The position numbers and the translations under genes were made by a program. Of a DNA stretch of 64,000 nucleotides, positions 1 through 9,558 are shown one piece after another. Position 1 is the first letter of the stretch. Every line of letters starts with the position of its first letter. The stretch is from Bin87 sp965207585 (GTDB taxonomy: Bacteria; Chloroflexota; Dehalococcoidia; Lucifugimonadales; UBA3495). The stretch covers positions 2,542,001-2,606,000 of the forward strand of contig CBDBMT010000003.1 in the NCBI GenBank assembly GCA_965207585.1, in the 5' to 3' direction. Below the pieces are notes generated by a model. That model saw only the letters and a program-made list of their open reading frames with translations. It did no database searches and was not told the origin of the DNA.

Positions 1-159
1 GTTTTCTTATGCCGATCCTGCGGCCAACTCAACCCGGTATCGGAGCTTGGTGATGCGGAACGTGCCAGTGCCCGACGTGAGCATTGCGGGGTATGCAAAG
101 GTCAGGCGACAAAGAACGTCTCCAACAACAGTCCGCACCCCAACATAGGAGCAACACCC
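1..159 (+). other. zinc-ribbon-like reading frame running in from the left edge
   Basis: Frame 1 is open from the first base and runs without a stop into the protease at 160-516. It encodes CRSCGQLNP, then 20 residues later HCGVCKG, giving C-x2-C-x21-C-x2-C. This is the same layout as the zinc ribbon opening the gene at 587 (CRFCGHLSP ... CARCG). No ATG, GTG or TTG lies in this part of the frame, so the start would be outside the window. Either the protease gene has an N-terminal zinc ribbon and starts further left, or this is a decayed copy and translation starts at 160. Confidence 0.35.
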
Positions 160-516
160 TTGGGAACCATCACCGTCACAGTTGAAGTCGGCGACCGCCA
201 GGGCAGCCAATTCGAAGAACTCGACATCACCGTCGACACCGGCTCGACCTACACCGCAGTACCACGCGCAACCTTGGAGCGCCTCGGAGTTCCAGTTGGA
301 CGTTCATTGCCATCGGAGACTGCCGACGGCAGGATAGTGCCGGTCGACGTCGGCGAAACCACCATCAGACTCGAGGGACTGCAATTCTACACGCCGGTCA
401 TATTCGCCGAAGAGAACGAGCCCAGCCTGCTCGGCGTGGTCACCCTCGAACAAGCCGCCCTGGCCATCGACCCCGTAGCGGGCCGCCTGATACCCACGCG
501 CCTCCTCCGCTACTGA
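160..516 (+). CDS. clan AA (retropepsin-like) aspartic protease
   Basis: A 118-residue single-domain aspartic protease of the retroviral type, which would work as a homodimer to cleave peptide bonds. The catalytic signature is VDTGSTYTAVP near residues 27-37, with Asp-Thr-Gly at the active site. The C-terminal LLGVVTLEQAALAIDP motif (about residues 92-107) is typical of the short bacterial clan AA family. The start is TTG, preceded by AGGAG (147-151) at 8-nt spacing. The frame stays open upstream to the window edge and contains a zinc-ribbon pattern, so a longer protein is possible. A second retropepsin-like gene at 60602-61009 is coupled to a DUF5678 gene; no such partner is visible here. 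The cellular substrate is unknown. Confidence 0.8.
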   Translation: MGTITVTVEVGDRQGSQFEELDITVDTGSTYTAVPRATLERLGVPVGRSLPSETADGRIVPVDVGETTIRLEGLQFYTPVIFAEENEPSLLGVVTLEQAALAIDPVAGRLIPTRLLRY

Positions 517-586
517 CAGCACAAAATAGCTCCGCAATCCGCCGCTGCCGTCAGAGCTCAGCCCACCGCAGGGCGTCGCTGCTTCC

Positions 587-2062
587 ATGGTAAATGACAC
601 ACAGGACAACGTCCTCTTCTGCCGGTTCTGCGGACACCTGAGTCCGGCTCCTGAGGCGGCCGATGTGCCTCCCGCGAGCGCGAGGTGCGCGAGGTGCGGA
701 GCGTATTCAGGGCTGGAGGCCGTCGCCGAGGTCGACGCCAGGGAACGGTCACGCCGGATCAGGCTGGAATTCCTTCGCAGCCGTCTGCTCCGTCTGGCCT
801 TGGTGGTGTTGCCTCTGGTGGGCCTGGGCATGTGGGTCCTGTGGGCATACACCGGTCTGCCCCCGGACCCGCCGTCTCCTTCAACTCGCATCGGGGATGC
901 CACCGCAGCCACCGCACCTGGCGACTGGCCGCAAGCCGGCCACGGCGTAACCAATTTGGCCTCCGGCAGTGTTCTGTCTCTTCCCACCGGAACGGCTCCG
1001 GAGCCCGCATGGAGCTACGTTGCCGGTTCCCCAATCGTTGCACCGCCGGCAGTATTCGGCGACCGAGTGTACCTGACCGACGAATCGGGAAACGTGACGA
1101 CGCTGGAGCGGGAGACCGGCGAAGTCGTCTGGCGGTACGAGTCCCGGCTGACCGCCGGGGTAACTCCGGCGGTGGCCGATGGCCTGGCGTTCGTCGTATT
1201 TCGGCCCGGCCTCGTGTCGGCGCTGGATGCGGACACCGGAGAGGTTGTGTGGTCGCGCCGACTGCGCACGGCGTCTTTGCCGTCGCCCACCATCGCGGAC
1301 GGCCGGCTGTACGTGGCAGAGAGCGACAAGAACCGTCTTCTCGCCCTGGACGCCGCCAACGGCGAAAAGTTGTGGGAGTATCGTCTCAAGGACTGGGTAA
1401 TCGCGCCGCCGGCCGTGATCGACGGCAAAGTCATCGCCACCGCCAACGACGCCAATGTCCACGTCATTGACGCCAACACCGGGAAACGGCGGATGATCTA
1501 CGACGCCGGCCGGTCCCGCTGGGTGCGCGGCGGCCCGATAGCAACCGAAGATCTGCTGCATTTCAGCAGCTTCAACGGGCGGATCTGGGGTATTGATTAC
1601 CAGGGTCACCGGTATCCCCTGGAGCGGCAGATACTCTACTTCCGAACGTTGTTGTGGGTATGGGGGTTCGTCAAGGAGGGTCCGGTGCAACAGGGTTTGG
1701 TCTGGTCGTCGTGGAGTGTGGAAGACCAGCCCTATCAACCGGCGCTTTCGGGCACGACCCTGGTTGTGGCGGACGCCATCGGCCCGGTCACCGGGTTGAA
1801 CTCCGTCGACGGCGAGGTTCTTTGGGAGATCGACGTGGGAGCGGACATCACAGCCCCGGCCACCATCGCGGGACCCGTCGCATTGGTGGGCGATGAACAC
1901 GGGCGCGTAACCGCTCTGTCGGTCGCCGACGGGTCGACAGAATGGCAAACGCAGCTGAACGGCCCAATCACGGCGTCGCCCATTGCGGCGGGCGGCTTGG
2001 TTCTCGTCCCCACAGCGGCTGACGGCGGGACGCTGGTCGCGTTAGGGACCTATACGAACTGA
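587..2062 (+). CDS. zinc-ribbon, membrane-anchored PQQ-like beta-propeller protein
   Basis: A 491-residue protein. Residues 12-38 form a zinc ribbon with Cys pairs at 12/15 and 34/37. A hydrophobic stretch (LLRLALVVLPLVGLGMWVLW, about 67-86) is a single membrane anchor. From about residue 110 onward there are repeated blades such as GDRVYLTDESGNVTTLE, ADGLAFVVF and GEVVWRYE. These are the PQQ_2/BamB-like propeller repeats, which usually act as extracytoplasmic scaffolds rather than PQQ enzymes. The topology would put the ribbon in the cytoplasm and the propeller outside. The gene stands alone and is followed by a strong terminator at 2085. I see no dehydrogenase active-site residues. Function is inferred only as a sensor or scaffold. 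Confidence 0.75.
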   Translation: MVNDTQDNVLFCRFCGHLSPAPEAADVPPASARCARCGAYSGLEAVAEVDARERSRRIRLEFLRSRLLRLALVVLPLVGLGMWVLWAYTGLPPDPPSPSTRIGDATAATAPGDWPQAGHGVTNLASGSVLSLPTGTAPEPAWSYVAGSPIVAPPAVFGDRVYLTDESGNVTTLERETGEVVWRYESRLTAGVTPAVADGLAFVVFRPGLVSALDADTGEVVWSRRLRTASLPSPTIADGRLYVAESDKNRLLALDAANGEKLWEYRLKDWVIAPPAVIDGKVIATANDANVHVIDANTGKRRMIYDAGRSRWVRGGPIATEDLLHFSSFNGRIWGIDYQGHRYPLERQILYFRTLLWVWGFVKEGPVQQGLVWSSWSVEDQPYQPALSGTTLVVADAIGPVTGLNSVDGEVLWEIDVGADITAPATIAGPVALVGDEHGRVTALSVADGSTEWQTQLNGPITASPIAAGGLVLVPTAADGGTLVALGTYTN

Positions 2063-2084
2063 CTGCCCAGTCGGCATGACCTCC

Positions 2085-2122
2085 AGGAGAGGCGCCCCAC
2101 GGCTGGGCGCCTCTCCTCATTT
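2085..2122 (+). terminator. Rho-independent terminator after the propeller gene
   Basis: A perfect 13-bp stem (AGGAGAGGCGCCC at 2085-2097 with its complement at 2105-2117), a 7-nt loop, then CATTTT. It lies 22 nt after the stop codon. Confidence 0.9.
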
Positions 2123-2238
2123 TAGCGACCGGAACGCCGTAATGTCACGCGTCGGCGCACACCTGGATCCTGCCCTGTGATAATACGATCCATTGACCCA
2201 CATGATATTGCCGCGTTAGTAACATAACGAAATTCGTC

Positions 2239-2265
2239 TTTACAGGCTGGCAAACAGCGTATTAG
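2239..2265 (+). promoter_or_regulatory. weak candidate promoter for peptide ABC operon 1
   Basis: TTTACA at 2239 and TATTAG at 2260 with 15-nt spacing, 140 nt before the binding-protein gene. The 2123-2407 intergenic stretch is AT-richer than its surroundings, but I see no other clear element in it. Confidence 0.25.
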
Positions 2266-2407
2266 TCTTGCCAGCATCGATTTAGCCGCCGATATTCGGT
2301 CGCCGCTCTGGAGAACACGAGCACATATCTATACACGTCATGACTGGTGATGATCGGGTTGTTCACCTGGCCGGCTGCCTGAAGCAGCGCAAACGGAGGT
2401 TCGCATC

Positions 2408-4333
2408 ATGAAACGACGCCGCAAAACGACCCCGACTGCCCTGATCCTGATCGCAATCTCGCTCACGCTGGCATTCGTGATTGCCTGCGGTGGAGCGGCA
2501 ACCGCGCCCGCTCCGGAATCCGATGCCTCTTCGGCCCCCGCCAGCGCGGCCACCGGATCGCAATCGGCGCCTACGGCCGCGCCTTCCGGCGGTTCGTCCC
2601 AGGCAGCCCAACCCACCGCGGCCGCCGCGCCGGCCCAGCCGGCAGCGTCTTCCGGCAGCTCCGCCCCGGCCGCCGCGGCTGAACCGACACCCACGGTCCA
2701 GCCGGTGGAGGTCCAGGCGCCCGAAACCGACTGGGTCACTCGCGGCAAGCACGGTCGAACCATGAAGTGGGTGGCTCGCAACAACCCCGGGTTCTGGGAC
2801 GTTCACTACGGGGCGAGCCTCACCACCACGCTCACGCCTTCCGGCGTCAGGTTCAACCAACTGGTGGAATACAACCCGGTGAACCCTGAAGAGATCATCG
2901 GCGACCTGGCGGAGAGTTGGGACGTCAGCGAAGACGGCACGGTGTACACCTTCTACCTTGCCGAAGCGAACTGGTCCGACGGCCAGCCGGTGAAGGCCAG
3001 CGACATCGTCTTCAGCCTGGACCGCATCACTCTCCCCGACGCCTTCCGCGGCCGCACCAACAGTCTCCGCAACTTCTACGAGCACAAGACTGCGGAGATA
3101 ATCGACGATCGGACGGTGCGGATGCCCATCAAGTTCCCGGCGGCCACCTTCATGGTTAACCTTGCCTCTGACTACATGAAGATGTACCCGGAGCACGTCG
3201 TCGGCCCGTTGACCCAGGAAGACGCCAACTGCTGCCCCGAGAACATGCTGGGCTCGGGTCCGTTCATCTACAAGACCGGCAGCTGGCAGAAGCAGGAGTC
3301 CTACGAGTACGTCAGGAATGACGACTACTTCAAGGCTCCGCGCCCTTATTTCGACGGCTTCAAGGTCTTCCTGATCCAGGACGTGGCCCGTTCCATCGCC
3401 ACGCTCAAGGTCGGGCAGGCCGACGGAACCTACTACCCGGTGCTGTCGACCTACACGGAATTCGTCGAGCAGTTGGAGGAGGACACCGACGGCCGCATGC
3501 GCGCCCTGTTCATGCAGAACGTGCAGCGCGCCGGGCTGAACTTCAACTGGCTGGTCGAACCCTATGACGACCCCCGGGTCCGAACGGCGCTCTGGATGGT
3601 CATCGACCAGGAGGAGATCGTCCAGAAGATCCTGCGCGGCAACGGGACCGTGGGCACGCACTTCCACGTCGGGTTCGCCCCTAACGAAAGTGTCGAGGCG
3701 CTGTACGAGTTGCCCGGCTACCGCCGGGACGCGGACGGAACCAAGGCGCAGGCCGACCTGGACGAGGCCCGCAGGTTGCTGGCCGAAGCCGGGTACCCCG
3801 ACGGGTTCAGCGGGACCATCACCTCCATCCTCACGGGCTGCACCGCCACCTCCGCGCAGTTGGTCAGCGATATCTGGAAGCGCGAGCTCAACCTGGACAT
3901 GACCATCGAGTCCAGCGACGTGGCGACCCTGTACGCCAAGTGGCGCAGCAACGACTACGGAGTGATCGTCGGATGCGGCAGCGGCATCATCCTCCCGGAC
4001 CCGTCCGACATCCTGAACCAGTGGTACGGCATCGACACCATGCGCAACTCCGGCAACTGGACCACCACCGAGTTCGAAGCCCTCAAGGCCGCGCAGGCCA
4101 AGGAGCTTGATCCCGAAAAGCGCAAGGAACTCTTCGCCCAGATGGTCGAACTGCTGCGCGCTGAGGTTCCTCACTACCTGCCCACCGGTTGGATGCACGC
4201 TGGCGGGACGCTGGACTACCGCATTCGCAACTACCACGTCCCCAGGACCATCCAGATGATCCACAAACTGGATCACATGTGGTGGGACGAGGACGCCGAG
4301 AAGCCGCCCATCGGCACGGGCTATCAGCCGTAG
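2408..4333 (+). CDS. peptide/nickel ABC transporter substrate-binding lipoprotein (system 1)
   Basis: Family 5 (DppA/OppA-type) extracytoplasmic solute-binding protein of 641 residues. The signal peptide ends in the lipobox VIAC with lipidated Cys27. About 80 Ala/Pro/Ser/Gln-rich residues follow as a flexible tether. The SBP_bac_5 fold then starts with QLVEYNP and includes the family hallmarks SWDVSEDGTVYTFYL and WSDGQPVKASDIVFSLDRI. GGAGG at 2395-2399 sits 8 nt before the ATG. Two permease genes follow at once, so the protein should deliver peptides or similar ligands to that channel. No ATPase gene is nearby. It is clearly paralogous to the interrupted gene at 6596. The ligand cannot be read from sequence. 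Confidence 0.93.
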   Translation: MKRRRKTTPTALILIAISLTLAFVIACGGAATAPAPESDASSAPASAATGSQSAPTAAPSGGSSQAAQPTAAAAPAQPAASSGSSAPAAAAEPTPTVQPVEVQAPETDWVTRGKHGRTMKWVARNNPGFWDVHYGASLTTTLTPSGVRFNQLVEYNPVNPEEIIGDLAESWDVSEDGTVYTFYLAEANWSDGQPVKASDIVFSLDRITLPDAFRGRTNSLRNFYEHKTAEIIDDRTVRMPIKFPAATFMVNLASDYMKMYPEHVVGPLTQEDANCCPENMLGSGPFIYKTGSWQKQESYEYVRNDDYFKAPRPYFDGFKVFLIQDVARSIATLKVGQADGTYYPVLSTYTEFVEQLEEDTDGRMRALFMQNVQRAGLNFNWLVEPYDDPRVRTALWMVIDQEEIVQKILRGNGTVGTHFHVGFAPNESVEALYELPGYRRDADGTKAQADLDEARRLLAEAGYPDGFSGTITSILTGCTATSAQLVSDIWKRELNLDMTIESSDVATLYAKWRSNDYGVIVGCGSGIILPDPSDILNQWYGIDTMRNSGNWTTTEFEALKAAQAKELDPEKRKELFAQMVELLRAEVPHYLPTGWMHAGGTLDYRIRNYHVPRTIQMIHKLDHMWWDEDAEKPPIGTGYQP

Positions 4334-4397
4334 GCGAGACCGGGCTTCTGCTACCCACGGAGGAATTTGACAATCGCCAGGCCCGATCCCGGGAGGC

Positions 4398-5366
4398 ATG
4401 ATGACCACCTATATCGTGAGGAGGCTGCTCCTCTTCATACCCACCATCCTCATCGTGACCATCATCATCTTCCTGTTGATGTGGATCGTGCCTGGCGACA
4501 CGGCCATGCTCATCCTCACCGGAAACGATCCGAATGAGGGTGGGCGGGTCAGCCTGGAGGACGTCGAACGGCTGCGCGCCAAGCTGGGCCTGGACCGGCC
4601 CGTCCACATCCAGTATGGCGACTGGCTGTGGGACATGCTCCGCGGTGACCTTGGCGAGTCGCTGTGGTACCAGACCCCGGTGATCGACGAGCTGGGAGGA
4701 CGGTTCGTCACCACCGTGCAACTGGCGGTGATGGGCATGGGATTGGCCTTCATCATCGCGGTGCCTCTCGGGATCATTTCCGCGGTGAGACAGGACACCA
4801 AGGTCGACTACATCAGCCGGCTGGTGGCGCTGCTGGGCATCGCCATGCCAACCTTCCTCATCGCGATCATCGTAACCTACGTGCTGGCCTACGTATTCGA
4901 CTGGCTGCCGCCGCTGGACTACGCCAACCTGTGGGAAGAGCCGCTGACGAACCTGCAGCAGATGGTGTTCCCGGCGCTGGCCATCGCATTCCATGATCTT
5001 GCGTTCACCGCCCGGGTCACCCGGTCTTCCATGCTGGAAACGATGCGGGACGACTACGTACGCACGGCTCGGGCCAAGGGCCTGGCCGAGATGGCTGTTA
5101 TCGGGAGACACGCCCTGAAAAATGCCCTGTTGCCCATCATCACGGTGTCGGGCTACCAGTTCGGCAGGCTGCTGGGCGGCGTCGTGATCGTCGAGGTGAT
5201 ATTCCTGGTCCCCGGCATCGGGAACATGCTGATCGACGCAATCCTCCATCGCGATTTCGTGGTGATCCAGGCGGTGGTGGTGCTGGTGGCGGCGGTGGTC
5301 ATGTTCCTGAACCTGGTCATCGACCTCGTATACGGGATACTCGACCCGAGAATCCGCTATCAGTAA
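4398..5366 (+). CDS. DppB-type ABC transporter permease (system 1)
   Basis: Inner-membrane permease of 322 residues, BPD_transp_1 family. The N-terminal VRRLLLFIPTILIVTIIIF segment is the usual first helix of DppB/OppB proteins. A soluble loop with LGLDRPVHIQYGDWL follows, then about five more helices. The EAA loop, which contacts the ATPase, is visible as DDYVRTARAKGLAEMAVIGR. The C-terminus DPRIRYQ is family-typical. GGGAGG (4391-4396) lies very close to the first ATG, so the next ATG at 4401 may be the true start. It sits between the binding protein and the DppC-type partner, and is a near copy of the gene at 8533. Confidence 0.93.
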   Translation: MMTTYIVRRLLLFIPTILIVTIIIFLLMWIVPGDTAMLILTGNDPNEGGRVSLEDVERLRAKLGLDRPVHIQYGDWLWDMLRGDLGESLWYQTPVIDELGGRFVTTVQLAVMGMGLAFIIAVPLGIISAVRQDTKVDYISRLVALLGIAMPTFLIAIIVTYVLAYVFDWLPPLDYANLWEEPLTNLQQMVFPALAIAFHDLAFTARVTRSSMLETMRDDYVRTARAKGLAEMAVIGRHALKNALLPIITVSGYQFGRLLGGVVIVEVIFLVPGIGNMLIDAILHRDFVVIQAVVVLVAAVVMFLNLVIDLVYGILDPRIRYQ

Positions 5367-5391
5367 CGTACCGAATTCAACGGAGCAGAAC

Positions 5392-6303
5392 ATGGCAACT
5401 CGCGACATCGCCGCAGAGGGCGGCTCCCCAGTTCGCAATGCGTTGTTGGGTATTCCAGCTGCGTACCGCTCCACTGTGGGGCTGGCTCGCCGGAAACCGC
5501 TGGGCGCGGTCGGCGGCGCCATCGCCCTCATTTTCATCCTGGTCGCCATTGCCTCCCGGTTGGCGATCCTGCCGGTACCGGATCCTTATGCCTCCGTCGG
5601 CGACATCTTCCTCGGGCCCAGCCGCGAGTATCCGATGGGCACGGATGTCATCGGAAGGGATATTCTGGCGCGCGTACTGTACGGAACCTGGATATCGTTG
5701 TACGTCGGCATTGGCAGCGTCCTGATCGGGATCACCGCCGGGTTTGTACTGGGGATCACCAGCACCTACGCGGGCGGCTTCGTTGACCTGGCGTTCCAGC
5801 GGGTGGTGGACGCCCTGATGTCGATCCCGGGCCTGATCCTGGCCCTGGCCATCATGGCCGTCCTCGGCTCCTCTCTGAACAACGTCATCCTGGCCATCGT
5901 CATCGGAATGCTCGCCCCCGTGATCCGCACCGTGCGCTCCCAAGTGCTGACCCTGAAAGAAATGGACTACGTGACCGCCGCGAGAGCCATCGGCGCCAGA
6001 CCGAACCGCATCGTTTTCCGGCACATCATGCCCAACTGCTTCGCCATCTACATCATCATGGCGACCTACTATCTTGGGTTCGCCATCATTATTGAGGCCT
6101 CGCTCAGCTTTCTGGGCGTCGGCGCGCCGCCGGACGAGCCCAGTTGGGGCGGGATCCTGACTGTCGCCAGCAGGGAAGCGCCGGAGACGGGCATCTGGCT
6201 GCTGGTCTTCCCCGGCATCTTCATATTCATCGCCGTGCTGGCTTTCAACGTCCTGGGCGACGCCCTGCGCGACGTCCTCGACCCGCGGCTCCGCGGCCGC
6301 TAG
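5392..6303 (+). CDS. DppC-type ABC transporter permease (system 1)
   Basis: Second channel subunit, 303 residues, 25 nt after the DppB partner and preceded by GGAG with 6-nt spacing. An N-terminal helix (GGAIALIFILVAIASRLAI) is followed by the DppC landmark MGTDVIGRDILARVLYGTWISL. The EAA loop reads MDYVTAARAIGARPNRIVFRH, and the end is DVLDPRLRGR. With the gene at 4398 it should form the membrane pore of a peptide-type importer. The ATPase subunits are absent and presumably encoded elsewhere. The operon ends at the terminator at 6345. Confidence 0.93.
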   Translation: MATRDIAAEGGSPVRNALLGIPAAYRSTVGLARRKPLGAVGGAIALIFILVAIASRLAILPVPDPYASVGDIFLGPSREYPMGTDVIGRDILARVLYGTWISLYVGIGSVLIGITAGFVLGITSTYAGGFVDLAFQRVVDALMSIPGLILALAIMAVLGSSLNNVILAIVIGMLAPVIRTVRSQVLTLKEMDYVTAARAIGARPNRIVFRHIMPNCFAIYIIMATYYLGFAIIIEASLSFLGVGAPPDEPSWGGILTVASREAPETGIWLLVFPGIFIFIAVLAFNVLGDALRDVLDPRLRGR

Positions 6304-6344
6304 CCACGCACTGGAAACAGCCCAGAATCGTCAAGCTGAAAGTC

Positions 6345-6383
6345 AGCCGTCCCGACGCAAGCCATGTGTCGGGGCGGCTTTTT
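6345..6383 (+). terminator. Rho-independent terminator of ABC operon 1
   Basis: A 12-bp stem (AGCCGTCCCGAC at 6345-6356 pairing with 6368-6379, one G-U pair) followed by TTTT. Confidence 0.85.
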
Positions 6384-6466
6384 GATCGTTCATCGGTACG
6401 ATGTGTGATCTGTCAAGGAGCCCTCGTAACCGATTTTTATCCCGCCACGGTATTGATAATTACCAT

Positions 6467-6495
6467 TTGACAAGCGGCAACCTTGTGAGTAGCAT
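6467..6495 (+). promoter_or_regulatory. promoter of ABC operon 2
   Basis: A consensus TTGACA (6467-6472), 17-nt spacer and TAGCAT (6490-6495), about 100 nt before the binding-protein start. A sigma70-type promoter is likely. Confidence 0.55.
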
Positions 6496-6595
6496 CCCCC
6501 AACACTGGTCAGCCCAGTCTAGCCAGCGATACTAAGCGACTGACGCTTGTCCAGTTGCCCACTTTCCAACTAACTTGCATCGGGAGGGTTCGCCA

Positions 6596-8446
6596 ATGAA
6601 GTTCCGACGAATCGGGAGACCCCAATGGTTGTTGCTCGTGAGCTGTGCAGCCTTGTTGATAGTTGGGTTGGCCTGCGGCGAAACCGCTGCGCCCGAAACC
6701 ACCACGGCGCCGAGCCAGGCGGAACAGTCTCAATCGGCGGCCGCCGGCAGCGCCGCCCCGGCAGCCCCGACCCCGACCTACACGCCCATGCCGACGCGGG
6801 TTCTCGACGCGACGCCGACGCCCGTTCCGGTTCCGACGCCGGTGCCCGTCGACGAACGCCCGGCCTGGTGGCAGGAAGGGGAAACCAAGCATTATCGCGG
6901 CACTTTCCCGATGGTTGGCAACAGCAACCCCGGCTTCTGGGACGTGCATTACGGTGGCTCGCTCAACACCACCCTGATGCCTTCCAGCCCCCGATTCAAT
7001 CAGCTGGTCGAATACAACCCCGTCATGCCCAGCGAAATCATCGGCGACTTGGCCTCCACGTGGGAAGTAAGCGACGACGGCACCGAGTTCGTCTTCCACT
7101 TGAAGGACGCCACCTGGTCGGACGGAATGCCGGTAACTGCCGAGGACGTGGTCTTCAGCCTGGACCGTATCACCCTGCCGGGAGCCCAGCGAGCGCGCAC
7201 CGGGTTCCTCCGCGCATTTTATGAGCACCAGACCGCCTAGGTGATCGACGGCAAGACCGTGCGCGTGCCTCTGAAGTATCAGGCGCCCACCTTCATGCCG
7301 AACCTCGCTTCGGACTACATGAAGATGTACCCGAAACACATCGCAGAGGATTTGACGCAGGAAGAAGCCAACCAGCCGGAAAACCTGATCGGTTCCGGCC
7401 CCTGGCTGCTGGACGGATGGCAGAAGGACGTGAGCTACACCTTCGCGCGCAACGAGACGTACTTCAAGGAAGGCCGCCCGTTCTTCGACGGCATCATCGT
7501 GCACCTTATCCCAGACACCGCTCGCCGCATCGCCGCGCTGCAAGCGGGCCAGGTCCTGGGAACCTTCAACCCGTTCACCGGCGTAAACCGTCCCGAAGCT
7601 ATGGCGGTACTGGAGGACGAGACCGGAGGCCAGGTACGTGCCCTGATCCTACCCAGCGCCGGTTTCGAAGCGTTCTTCCTCAACAATGCCAAGCCACCGT
7701 TCGACGACGAACGAGTCCGCCAGGCCTTCTATCTGGGCCTGGACCGGGACCTGGGCATCGAGCGCGCCGTCAGGGGCTTCGGTCAACCGGGCACCTTCTT
7801 CTCGCCGGGAGTGGTCGAGCAACTGGACGACCTGCGGGCCAACAACCCGGCGTTCGCTGAAGACCGCACCGCTGCGATTGCGGAAGCCAAGCGGTTGCTG
7901 GCCGAAGCCGGGTACCCTGACGGGCTGTCGGTGAAGATGAACACCCGCAACGCTATCCCCACCTTGCCGGCCGCGGAAGTCGCAGGCGAGCAATTGCGTC
8001 GGGATATTGGCCTCGATATCGAAATCGTGCCCAACGACCTCGCCACCATGTACGCCGTGATGCGGGACGGGACGCACGACATTTCTACCGTCGGCACGGG
8101 CATCATACTGACCGACCCGGCGGACATCCTCAACCAGTTCTACCTGCAGGATGTTCTGCGCAATCCGCAGAACTGGCAGGATGACCGGGTTGACGAGCTG
8201 ATCGACCTGCAGAACCGGGCCATTGACCAGCGTGTCCGGCAGGGCCACCTGGAAGAAATCGCCGACATCCTGCACACCGGCAAGAGCCACCTGGTGGTGT
8301 ACTTCTGGGGAGGAGCCGGCGGAGCGTTGGACTATCGCATCCGGAACTTCCACCTGCCGCCCACCGTCCAGCAAATCCACAAATGGGACCATGTCTGGTT
8401 CGACCCGGACCGTAAGCAACCTGCCGAGTCCGGTTATCAGCCGTAA
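6596..8446 (+). pseudogene. peptide ABC transporter substrate-binding lipoprotein, interrupted by an in-frame TAG (system 2)
   Basis: One continuous frame of 617 codons encodes a DppA-type binding protein, except that codon 215 (7238-7240) is TAG. The paralogue at 2408 has YEHKTAEIIDDRTV across this point; here the frame gives YEHQTA, stop, VIDGKTV, so the stop replaces a Glu codon (GAG to TAG). The start is ATG after GGGAGGG (6582-6588). The signal peptide ends GLAC with Cys27 and is followed by an Ala/Pro/Thr linker. Both halves match the family fully, with no frameshift and no decay elsewhere. It may be a recent nonsense mutation, a sequencing error, or a suppressed codon. The GTG at 7241 has no convincing ribosome site. 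The permeases downstream look intact. Confidence 0.85.
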
Positions 8447-8454
8447 CCTCCAAA

Positions 8455-8496
8455 GAGCGGTGCGTCCTGAGCGAAAAGGGCGCATCGCTCAATTTT
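8455..8496 (+). terminator. hairpin terminator or attenuator between binding protein and permeases of system 2
   Basis: A 13-bp stem with two G-U pairs (8455-8467 with 8478-8490), then AATTTT. It lies inside the operon, so it probably lowers permease expression relative to the binding protein. Confidence 0.7.
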
Positions 8497-8532
8497 GTGC
8501 AGCCGGTTGACCTCACAAACTGAGGGTGCAAG

Positions 8533-9495
8533 GTGTACGCATACATAGCCCGCAGGGGCCTGCTTTTCATACCCACTATCCTGCTCGCCACCATCCTGGT
8601 GTTTGGCCTCTTCTGGATTGTGCCAGGCGACGCCGCCATGATGATCCTGACGGGCGAGGAGGGCGACGGCGGCAAGGTCACCGAAGAGGACATCAAGCGC
8701 GTCCAGAAGGAACTGGGTCTGGACCGCCCGGTGTACATCCAATATGGCGATTGGCTTTGGAAAATCCTCCAGGGCGACTTTGGCGATTCGGTCTGGTATG
8801 GCACCCCCGTCCTGGATGACCTCAAAGATCGGTTCTTCATAACCCTTGAGCTGGCGGTGCTGGCCATTGTGCTGGCGTTCATCGCCGCCGTTCCCTTAGG
8901 GGTGCTGTCGGCGGTCAAGCAGGATTCATTCCTGGACCACATCAGCCGGCTCTTGGCGCTGATTGGGATAGCGCTGCCCACCTTCTGGCTGGGGATCCTG
9001 GTGATCTACGGATTGACCTATTTCGCCGGCTGGCTGCCTCCCCTCGGTTATGCCACATTGTGGGGCGATCCGTTCACCAACCTGCAACAATTGATCTTCC
9101 CGGCGCTGGTTCTCGCTTTCCATGACATGGCATTCACGGCCAGGGTGGCCCGATCCGCCATGCTGGAGGTGATGCGGGAAGACTACATGAGAACCGCCCG
9201 CTCCAAGGGCCTGAACGAATGGATGGTGGTGGGTCGCCACGCGCTGAAGAACGCCCTGCTGCCGGTTATCACGGTTTCCGGTTATCAGTTCGGTCGGTTG
9301 CTGGGCGGCACCATCATCATAGAATCGATCTTCGTGATACCCGGTGTGGGCCGGTACCTGATCGACGCCATCATCCACCGCGATTTTGTCGTGGTGCAGG
9401 GCGTTGTCCTGCTGGCTGCCGCCGTGGTGTTGTTGTTGAACCTGGTCATCGACATCCTGTACGGAATACTGGACCCCAGGATCAGGTATTCGTAG
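8533..9495 (+). CDS. DppB-type ABC transporter permease (system 2)
   Basis: Permease of 320 residues, strongly similar along its length to the gene at 4398 (IARRGLLFIPTILLATILVF; EEDIKRVQKELGLDRPVYIQ; end DPRIRYS). The start is GTG, with AGGG six nucleotides upstream. It carries the EAA-loop segment REDYMRTARSKGLNEWMVVGR for ATPase contact. It comes after a hairpin that separates it from the interrupted binding protein and is followed by its DppC partner. Both permeases being intact argues that the operon is under selection despite the stop codon upstream. Confidence 0.93.
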   Translation: MYAYIARRGLLFIPTILLATILVFGLFWIVPGDAAMMILTGEEGDGGKVTEEDIKRVQKELGLDRPVYIQYGDWLWKILQGDFGDSVWYGTPVLDDLKDRFFITLELAVLAIVLAFIAAVPLGVLSAVKQDSFLDHISRLLALIGIALPTFWLGILVIYGLTYFAGWLPPLGYATLWGDPFTNLQQLIFPALVLAFHDMAFTARVARSAMLEVMREDYMRTARSKGLNEWMVVGRHALKNALLPVITVSGYQFGRLLGGTIIIESIFVIPGVGRYLIDAIIHRDFVVVQGVVLLAAAVVLLLNLVIDILYGILDPRIRYS

Positions 9496-9558
9496 GTTGC
9501 GGGCGCTCGGAACATCCTGCACCCGATTGCAGTTGTTCCGCGAGGAGTGTTGGCGTTC

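Noticed and set aside
2363..4408. A long open frame antisense to the first binding-protein gene
   Set aside because: It has no family resemblance and is explained by GC-rich codon bias on the other strand. The sense gene has a ribosome site, a signal peptide and clear homology.
6596..8446. Amber codon read as pyrrolysine
   Set aside because: The position is a Glu in the paralogue at 2408, and TAG terminates other genes such as those ending at 4333 and 10488. No functional reason for pyrrolysine is apparent.
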